From positions 564,143 through 617,183 of the forward strand of contig MNCI01009594.1 in NCBI GenBank assembly GCA_015680685.1: DNA of 53,041 bases, read 5' to 3'. The translations under genes were made by a program, and so were the position numbers. The notes beneath the pieces were generated by a model that did no database searches, was not told where the DNA came from, and saw only the letters and a list, made by a program, of their open reading frames with translations. Origin of the DNA: Gnetum montanum (taxonomy: Eukaryota > Streptophyta > Gnetopsida > Gnetales > Gnetaceae). Shown here one piece after another: positions 46,600 through 53,041 of this stretch. Within the stretch, counting starts at the first letter, position 1, and the number at the start of each line of letters is the position of its first letter.

Positions 46600-46612
46600 T
46601 CCCCCATGACTA
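46600..46612 (-). other. Polypurine-like 12-mer inside gag (D)
   Basis: CCCCCATGACTA at 46601-46612, within the linker after the knuckle. B and C have a degraded version in the same place and E has CCCCCACGACTAA at 52591-52603. Confidence 0.5.
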
Positions 46613-48177
46613 TGGGTATTTCCACTGATGATGTTCCTTGATGGATTGTGGTGGAGTTCCACTTGGATAGTACGTTAACGGTTGGTGAAACTATCTTGGT
46701 TTACCTTGGGGATAAGGTAACCTACAGGGTGTCTACCATTTGCTGAGTCTCAGGTTGAGAGCATACACCCCAAACTCATGTAGATGTGAGATGATTGGAC
46801 AACATCCCTTAGGATGGTCATAGTGGCAGATCTCACATCCATCGTCATCGTCTATGTCTGAATCCACAACCTCATCGGAGATAGTAATTTTCCCCTTACC
46901 CTTGTCACATGTAGGGCCTGAATCTCTCTGCTTTTTCTTATCTTTGTCACTACTTCATTCCACCTTAGACTCTTCTACAATTTTCAAGACAGTTTTAAGT
47001 TTAGAGTCTAAGAAATCCCATAATTGATCCACCTTAGCCAATACTTCAATTATTAGATTTTGAATCAGCAAGGTTTTTTTCTTCACCAACTCTTCAAGTG
47101 GTGACTCATCCTCTTCATCACAAAATTTCACTCCCTTCTTCCAAATGGAAGGATCACAGTTGTATTCTTCCACACTTTCCCTTTTTCATAGCTCACCTTC
47201 TTCCTTGACTACTTGCTCCAACAAGCAATGTATCTCATGGACTCTAAGTTCTGATAATCTCCCTTGGGCATAAGTCCCAAGGGTTCTCCTAGTTTCACTC
47301 CTTAGCCCAGCTACAAGATGGCAAAGGTAATCCCATTGTGCGTAACCATGGCCTGGGCAATGATGTAATAATGCGTAGTAGCGGCCCATGGCAACATCCA
47401 AGGGTTCATGAGTACCTTGCTTCCATCCTTGGATCTGCTTACATAAATTAGACACTCTGGAGTATGTTTGATACTTATCATTGAAGAGTTCTAACATCGT
47501 ACTCCACCTCCTGATGGTTTCCGGTTCTAAGGACCGGTACCAACTCTCTGCTTCCTTGGTGAATGTCCTAGGAAACAACTTTAGTTTCTGCCACTCATTT
47601 TCTATGTTTTGCAAGGCACAGGCATCGTGGAATGCCTGTAAATGATGTTGCGATCAGCGTTGTATCCCCACTCAAAGCGTGGGATGTTGTTCATGTCTAA
47701 GCATTTGATCTGACTATCTTTTAAATGCCTTGTGGGAATTCTCACTATCTCTGTTATGTCTACCATGCTTCGGGTTGCAACTAGGGGCTCTTCATGATCA
47801 TCTCTTTTATGACACCTGTGATGTCTTCGTTGTTCCCTACTTTTCCTTCGTTCATGCCCTTATCCTCTCTCTCGACTCTCTCATCAAGGTCTCTCATTTT
47901 TCTTACTTTCATCCTCTCTATTATGCTCTTCATGATTGCACCCAGATGTGGAAGGAGATGGTAAATGATGTAAAGAAGGTGAAGAAGAAGGAGAATCATT
48001 GTCGTGGCGATGTTTCTTACCTTCTCTTATGTGGCTTTGGCCTCGATCGTGATAATGATCTGAGTGCCCGTCCTTGTCATGTGTTGTTGTTCCATCTATG
48101 AATAGTTGGTGTGCATGGGGATCAGAACCAAGGTTGTGTATCATTGAGTGTAGGTTCTGATACCCCACCTCCTCACG

Positions 48178-48271
48178 TTCGTTAAGAGGGGAAACATCCT
48201 TTGATAGAGAACCGGTTATGAGTNATTCGTTAAGAGGGGAAACATCCTTTGATAGAGAACCGGTTATGAGT
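48178..48271. repeat. 46-bp direct duplication around a single N (assembly join)
   Basis: 48178-48223 and 48226-48271 are identical (ttcgttaagaggggaaac ... ggttatgagt), separated by N (48224) and A. It duplicates 16 codons of the D gag. Confidence 0.88.
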
Positions 48272-48821
48272 GGTTCACCATCTCCAATTTTACTTAGGAC
48301 TTGCTGGACTTCTTTTCCCTTCAACAGTTTATGTTGGCTCTCCTGCCCTGAGTCCCTCATACATTGTGTGGCTATAGGATAGTAATCCCTTGTGTCGAAA
48401 TCTCCTATAACGTATTCAACATAAAGCTGAGTCATGTCGATCTGTGCCAAAGCACGGAGGAGTATGTTTGGGACTGCACGATCTGGAGGTAACACTATGT
48501 TACCTTGCAGATCTCTCCAACATATCTGTTCATCTTGATGAAGGGTAAAAGTGAAATTAGGTATATACTCATCAGGATGAGTATATGTCAACCTATATTG
48601 TTGAGGAACTAGCTGATTTAGATTATGTGTTTTTGATTACCGACTATTCTTTGTATGATCCCTAGGTGATGTGCTCTTGTGAGAAGAAGAAGAAGACATG
48701 ATGTCTTATTGGTGTTCTAATTGACTGTTATAAAAATTTTTGTTGATTAACCCTAAGGTTCATTTAAGCTCCCAATGATGTGAATGATCTCTTATGTTCT
48801 ACTTAGCGCACAAACACTTAG

Positions 48822-48839
48822 TCCCCGACAACAGCGCCA
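48822..48839 (-). other. Primer binding site of element D (tRNA-Asp)
   Basis: The reverse strand reads TGGCGCTGTTGTCGGGGA, 16 of 18 identical to the tRNA-Asp complement TGGCGCCGTTGCCGGGGA; both differences are C-to-T. It is one base from the LTR end. Confidence 0.88.
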
Positions 48840-48840
48840 A

Positions 48841-49636
48841 TGATGAGTGGTGAGGTACTCCTACACTCAACCATACGAATACGAGCGTAACATGTGTGAT
48901 CCGGTTGAACTCCATAGACTAAGTGCCTACATGCCTCATGGAACACTTAAGGTTAATCATTCGTTGTCTTCCCAGACTTACTTGTATTTTTCACAGTGTA
49001 TGGTTAAGTAAGTCCAAGGTATATGATTTTTATATGTTTTTCGATTTATCTCCTATGCTAGTGAGGTGAAGGGTTGAAGAGATTAACTAACTAACTAAGT
49101 CTTAATTACCTAGCATCAGCATCCGTTCCCACTTAACATTCACACCCTGAACCAATGCAACCATGGCTACCAAACGCTAATCGTTGCTGGGATCACCACG
49201 CGTAATGGACGTGCTTGAAGCGGTCATACTGAGGCACTTAACTAGGAGAGAAGGGTTGAGAAAGATTTAATTCCTAATAAATCATGTAAATGGAAAACAA
49301 TAAATAACATTAAATAAAATCCTAATTAGTCTATTCCATGCACTGCAAGGTTTATCTAGGAAGTTCATCTTTATTGCCATACACAAACTTATGTTTAGGT
49401 ACAATCTTTGCTCAAATAAAGATCCATTCACTTTAGGACTCCTACTACGGGCACATGGAAAATATACTATCTCTGGAGTGATCAATTTGCCAGAGTTTTC
49501 CTACTATCTAGCCTTGGATGGAAAATAAGGGAGAGCTTCCTCTTATTTATAAAAATTGCGATGCACCGCGATATCATGTGGGATGCGATATCTCGCATAC
49601 GCAATATCGTGGCCCATGCGATATCGTGTCCCATCA
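48841..49636 (-). repeat. Element D 5' LTR (796 bp)
   Basis: Plus strand TGATGAGTGGTGAGG ... GTGTCCCATCA. Reverse-strand AATAAA at 49370-49375 and TATA at 49543-49553. The U3 array between TATA and the outer end consists of GCGATATC-type motifs (49560-49630). Confidence 0.95.
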
Positions 49637-49641
49637 GTCAC
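49637..49641. repeat. Target-site duplication of element D, right copy (GTCAC)
   Basis: GTCAC directly after the outer end of the right LTR, equal to 42892-42896. Confidence 0.92.
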
Positions 49642-49929
49642 ACTTGAATAAAGGTCCCGTACAATTACAAGCATCACGTTGTGGGCATGCACTTGGGAAA
49701 ATAGTCTAACTCCTACGGAAACAAAATGCAAGGGCTTCGTTATGACTACTAGAAAGATTCCTAGGTGTGGTGGAGGGCCACTTATTTATAGGCTAAAATA
49801 GGCCCTACGTAAATGGGGCCATGTCCACCCATGGAGGGATGCATCAATGGGGCCGCATCGATTTGACCATGTATACGGGGCCCCATATACGTGGCCTAGT
49901 TGACCCATCAACTGTTTAGCACTTCATCA
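49637..49929 (-). repeat. Element E 3' LTR, right piece
   Basis: Continues the LTR interrupted at 42896 and ends CACTTCATCA at 49929. Reverse-strand TATA at 49783-49790; the U3 carries repeated GGGGCC-type motifs (49797-49905). Confidence 0.85.
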
Positions 49930-49940
49930 AACCCCCACAA
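49930..49940 (-). other. Polypurine tract of element E
   Basis: Plus AACCCCCACAA, reverse TTGTGGGGGTT, adjacent to the LTR end. Confidence 0.75.
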
Positions 49941-51867
49941 TTGAATAACAACTTTTCCTCGAGTCACAGAAAGTGAGGAATAAGCTCAATTGAATACATA
50001 GTGGATAGGTATGGGATTATTGACTGACTAGAAATTTATTCATGCCACAGTGGAGAATTAAACAAAATTTGGACACAGACACAAAATACAAAACTTGTGG
50101 AACTCATGGGGTTGGAATGAATCAAGCTTCATGGAGTTGGTGGCGCCTCCATGGGTGTCTTTCCTTTGTCTTGTGCATCAAGCTTCTGAGATTGATACCA
50201 TTGAAGAAGCACCTAACGTTTATCCTCTTCTATTTGAGGATTATGAGCCGTTCATGTTGATGTTCCAATATTTGATGAAGTTGGCATTTCCCATGGGCAC
50301 AGCAGCTACGGGAACACTTGATTGGCCTTGACATGCATGCCGCAGATAGCTGTTGTTCCTCTTCATAGGCTCAGGCCCTGACCTCTCCTTGTTTTTTTTG
50401 GATAGATTATGTACTAACAAGAGCTCCATGATGGATGTTGAATGATTGTGCCTTCTGCTCTGCATGTTTTGCATGAGGTCCTTGGCCTCTACCTCTCCCA
50501 GGTCGTTTGGTTGCACCTTGCGAAGGTCCTCATTGTTGTCTTCTTTTAGGGGCCATCTATAATCACACAAAGATCAATTGTTAGTAAGGTTATTGAAAAA
50601 AGTTCAATGATTTCATACCTTACTCATTGCCTTTAATAAATGTTGCATTCTTTACTTAGTGTGACTTTAGAGTTAGAAAGTTTTCAAGGAGATTTCCCTA
50701 AAAGTTGAATGTTGGACCTGGTTTTGAGGAATTTTTTGATAAAATGATGACAAAGGAAAGAATAGATTTGGCAATGAAATACTCAAAGGGTATAAGATGA
50801 TATGGTGGTGTGAAACAAGTACAAATTACAAAATTCATGCAAGTGGGTCCTCCCCAAAGCAGGTTCCAATCTATATGCCCTTACGTAACCACACCTTAGG
50901 ATGTTTGTACGTGCTAGAAGGGTTAAATGTAATCTATGCTGATGCAAAAAAACACACACATGTTGATACCACCATGATGAGATATGAATTTAATTCTATA
51001 CAAGACACGAGTCATAAATACATGAACAACAAGATGGAATGAATCAGAGAAGGGATTGTAGAGATTGGGACATGAGGTAACTAATTCAGGGCACAATGAA
51101 TCTTGAGTGTAGAGCATGATTAATGTGTCATTAGCCCGTCGTTCCAAAATCAAGACCAAGTCCATTCCTCCAATCAATGACATCGCATCATTTCATCCAA
51201 TGATGGACAACCATAAGAGCACTGTGATAGCAAGGCATACGATCACTTGGAATTTTGTGCAAGGGAGGAGTGACTTGGAATTTCTTTGTAGAATACTTTT
51301 TGTTTGGCCGCTTTGGCACACTCTCTTCTTCCTCTCTTCTCTCTTTTTTTTTCTCTTTTCTTTTCTTTTTTTTATTATTAGTACGTATCTTTAATACTCT
51401 TACTCCCATTTTTCGTTAGATCTACAAGGATCTTAGTACACCCAAGCTACATGATAGCACCTACAGATGTCACCAAAAAGAATCCACAACTTCCCTTGAT
51501 GTCACACCCTGGCCATTCCCTCTTAGTCCATCATTTTTCACTTGGGCATAATGAGCACAAAATTACTTTAAGTTTTAATGATGTCAAGAATACATCGTAC
51601 CCAGAGTAGAACCTCTTATTAATAGAATGGTTGGGTGGATGTGATGGGCTCACTATTCAAATAATTAGTCACCTCAGACTTGATAGCATAGAAAAAAACC
51701 TCAACCAATGAGTCACATGAGTGTTTTATTCATAGATGAGATTACTCATAAAAAGATAAAAAGACAAAAAGATAAAACAATAAATCAAAAGATGAAAAAC
51801 TGGAAAACAAAAAGTTGAAAAATTAAGGAAAGAGAAAAACATTTATTAATTCTGTGTTGTTAGAATG
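49941..51867 (-). other. Element E 3' noncoding region
   Basis: No gene recognised. Contains the conserved block at 50835-50925 (gcaagtgggtcctccccaaagc), a T-rich tract at 51330-51375 and an A-rich tract at 51740-51835 that corresponds to the 15-bp repeats of D. Open frames here are short and without motifs. Confidence 0.65.
50835..50925 (-). other. Conserved 3' noncoding block (copy in E)
   Basis: gcaagtgggtcctccccaaagcagg is clearly shared with A and D; the distal half is more diverged. Confidence 0.55.
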
Positions 51868-52270
51868 GAGGATACCCCCCATAACTAAATGGTTGAGCAT
51901 GGCTAGAATTAATAAATGGAAGGTGGGGATCCTTGCATGTTGAAAATATTAGAACCTATTCATACTTACCCCATTGGGGTTCACACACTTGATGAGAGTT
52001 GACATAGTGGGGCAAGTTATAAGATGTGGTAAGGAGTTGACCCACTATGGTACTTGTGATTGTAAGATGGTATGCAAGGATCAAAATGTCTCCCCATGTG
52101 GCAATACTCATTAGGCCCCATGGTTGTTAGAGTATTGAGTGGTGGCCTTAATAAGGTAACATGAGGCATTGGGTTCGAAGAGGAAGATGCACCACAGTGT
52201 TGGATTTGTGCTGAGTTGGCGAATGCAGTGGTTTATGAACTGTGGTATCCCTTTCGATGGTCACATCTAA
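51868..52270 (-). other. Integrase-tail relic and anonymous sequence (E)
   Basis: ccccccataactaaatgg (51875-51892) matches the integrase-tail 13-mer region of D and C. The stretch from there to the gag linker (to ~52270) shows no protease or other pol motif. Confidence 0.5.
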
Positions 52271-53041
52271 AGAATGGATGCCTTAAATGTTGTGAATGAC
52301 CTCCACTTCTGTTGACAATAGCATCATAAGTAACATTTGCGGGTTGGTGCTATGGTGCAAAATCTTCTGGCATAGTTNGCATAAGTAACATTTGCGGGTT
52401 GGTGCTATGGTGCAAAATCTTCTGACATAGTTGGTGGTGATGTAGAAGGGGGTGAAGTATGAGAATATTGAGGTTGAGGAGAAGTGTAAGGCACATGAGG
52501 TGGTGATCTTGTTGGAGAAATAGGGTGTTGAACATAATAAGCATTTGGCACTAGGACATACGAAGGGTATGGTCCGGTTGGCAGTGGCCTCCCCCACGAC
52601 TAAGGTTTTTTCCACTATGGTTGGACACAGTATTTTTGTACGAACTCTGGATGTAACATTCCTCCCCAATGCTCATGTAAATGTGACAAGATTGTACATT
52701 GACCTTTGGGGTGATCGTACAAGCAAATATTACATTGATACATATGATTGGCAATTGAGTTCTTACCCCTATTCTCTTATACCCTTTTTTTCTATTGTCG
52801 CATGGTGTCCTATCTTGTTTCTCGATTTGGCATAGTTTTTCCTCTAATAATGTCAGCATATTCTCCACATATTTCATGTACCCAATCCATCATCTTATTA
52901 ATCTTTGCCTTAATTTCATCTAGTGATTGTAGGATTGGCAAATATGATTCCACCTCCTTGAAGTGAGTTGATTTCTCCTCTTCATGATCATGGACCTTTG
53001 TTAAGTTGAGATTTTGGTCCTATTAAGAACCTTCAAAATTC
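52271..53041 (-). pseudogene. Element E gag, C-terminal part, running off the window
   Basis: Minus strand: a helical charged segment (SYLPILQSLDEIKAKINKMM at ~52950-52890), the intact knuckle CNICLYDHPKGQC (52734-52696), then a Pro/Ser/Tyr-rich linker (AYYVQHPISPT, YTSPQPQYSHTSPP) to ~52350. The order matches gag of D. Stops after the knuckle and a 53-bp assembly duplication (52325-52432) damage the reading. Confidence 0.78.
52325..52432. repeat. 53-bp direct duplication around a single N (assembly join)
   Basis: 52325-52377 and 52380-52432 agree except for one base (tctggcatag/tctgacatag), separated by N (52378) and G. Confidence 0.87.

Larger units (their letters stand above)
45533..48699 (-). 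pseudogene. Element D gag-protease fusion frame
   Basis: ATG at 48699 (MSSSSSHKS), then THPDEYIPNFTF and a ~235-codon open stretch to 47884 rich in charged and Ser residues. The gag core is 47614-47186 (FPRTFTKEAESWYRSLEPET, CPGHGYAQWDYLCHLVAGL), then an acidic helical segment, the knuckle CEICHYDHPKGCC (46837-46799), a Pro/Ser-rich linker and protease at 46050-45640 (SITIPLGLVKDI, GWSYPIDFLVI, GDFPIIMGRAWLS). From ~47640 to 45533 the frame is one piece. Defects: a stop at ~48640, frameshifts near 47880 and 47655, and stops in the linker. The protease active site reads H-S-G instead of D-S-G. At 48178-48271 a 48-bp assembly duplication keeps frame. Confidence 0.88.
42897..49636 (-). mobile_element. 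Element D: complete non-autonomous gag-protease LTR retrotransposon (6.74 kb)
   Basis: Both LTRs (42897-43707, 48841-49636), primer site, polypurine tract and a 5-bp target duplication GTCAC are present. Internal coding consists of gag and protease only. Protease ends at a stop at 45533 and within ~170 bp the sequence is already the extreme C-terminus of integrase (SHGGDGH), so RT, RNase H and ~95% of integrase are absent. The junction is sequenced through; the 622-N gap (44575-45196) is further downstream in the 3' noncoding region. It is inserted in an LTR of element E. Movement would need pol from a relative (inference). Confidence 0.93.
49930..53041 (-). mobile_element. Element E: internal region of a second pol-less relative, incomplete
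   Basis: Reverse order from the LTR: polypurine tract, 3' noncoding with the conserved block, integrase-tail relic near 51870-51890, ~400 bp of anonymous sequence, then gag from ~52280 to the window edge. No RT, RNase H, integrase core or protease motif lies between the LTR and the gag knuckle. The rest of gag, the primer site and the 5' LTR should follow to the right, ending before a TTGTG duplication. Its left LTR is at 42468 because D is nested in it. Confidence 0.82.

Noticed and set aside
46163-46609. Plus-strand frames opposite the D gag linker.
   Set aside because: They are the antisense of a Pro/Ser-rich gag linker that fits the family on the minus strand.

Overview
The window looks like nuclear, heterochromatic DNA of a seed plant. 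It is AT-rich and I can support no intact host gene, tRNA, rRNA or CRISPR array. Nearly everything recognisable is transposon sequence: five Ty3/gypsy LTR retrotransposons of one Tat/Athila-like family (LTRs TGATG...CATCA, primer site complementary to tRNA-Asp, gag knuckle C-x2-C-x3-H-x4-C), one chromovirus with a chromodomain, one LINE scrap, and a dead transposon gene with a Ulp1-type cysteine protease domain. The lineage was read by eye from motifs; the species cannot be named.

Layout. 1-4292: 3' part of element A (plus strand: RNase H tail, integrase, 3' noncoding, 3' LTR 3399-4292), inserted into the integrase of element B. 4293-11066: element B (minus strand: integrase, RNase H, RT, protease, gag, primer site, 5' LTR 10200-11066). 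11158-14125: about five copies of a 563-bp tandem repeat. 14126-26640: AT-rich sequence with a tandem duplication (14815-15517), a decayed plus-strand reading frame (16583-17990), a decayed minus-strand Ulp1-protease gene (19962-21526), a 105-bp repeat array (22190-22560) and a LINE fragment (24650-24933). 27324-39760: a minus-strand chromovirus split by element C (28803-37834), which has all pol domains. 39761-42467: chromovirus leader, a GC-rich patch with a minisatellite, and unrecognised sequence. 42468-49929: an LTR of element E split by the complete element D (42897-49636, 5-bp target duplication GTCAC). 49930-53041: inside of element E, running off the right edge.

The most interesting system is D and E. 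D has both LTRs, primer site, polypurine tract and target duplication, and encodes gag plus protease, but reverse transcriptase, RNase H and most of integrase are missing; the protease region runs straight into the last codons of integrase in sequenced DNA, outside the assembly gap. E, the element D jumped into, also lacks pol in the part seen. A, B and C are relatives with pol and the same terminal and priming signals, so this looks like a non-autonomous gag-type lineage moved by pol supplied in trans (inference). Signals shared by both classes are a repeated polypurine 13-mer and a conserved block of about 95 nt in the 3' noncoding region. Upstream of the TATA box, each lineage carries a different array of short palindromic motifs.

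All coding regions are dead. Stops and substitutions are mainly C-to-T/G-to-A, as expected for cytosine methylation. The assembly has one 622-N gap and four single Ns, three of which sit between 46-53 bp direct duplications that look like unmerged contig ends.
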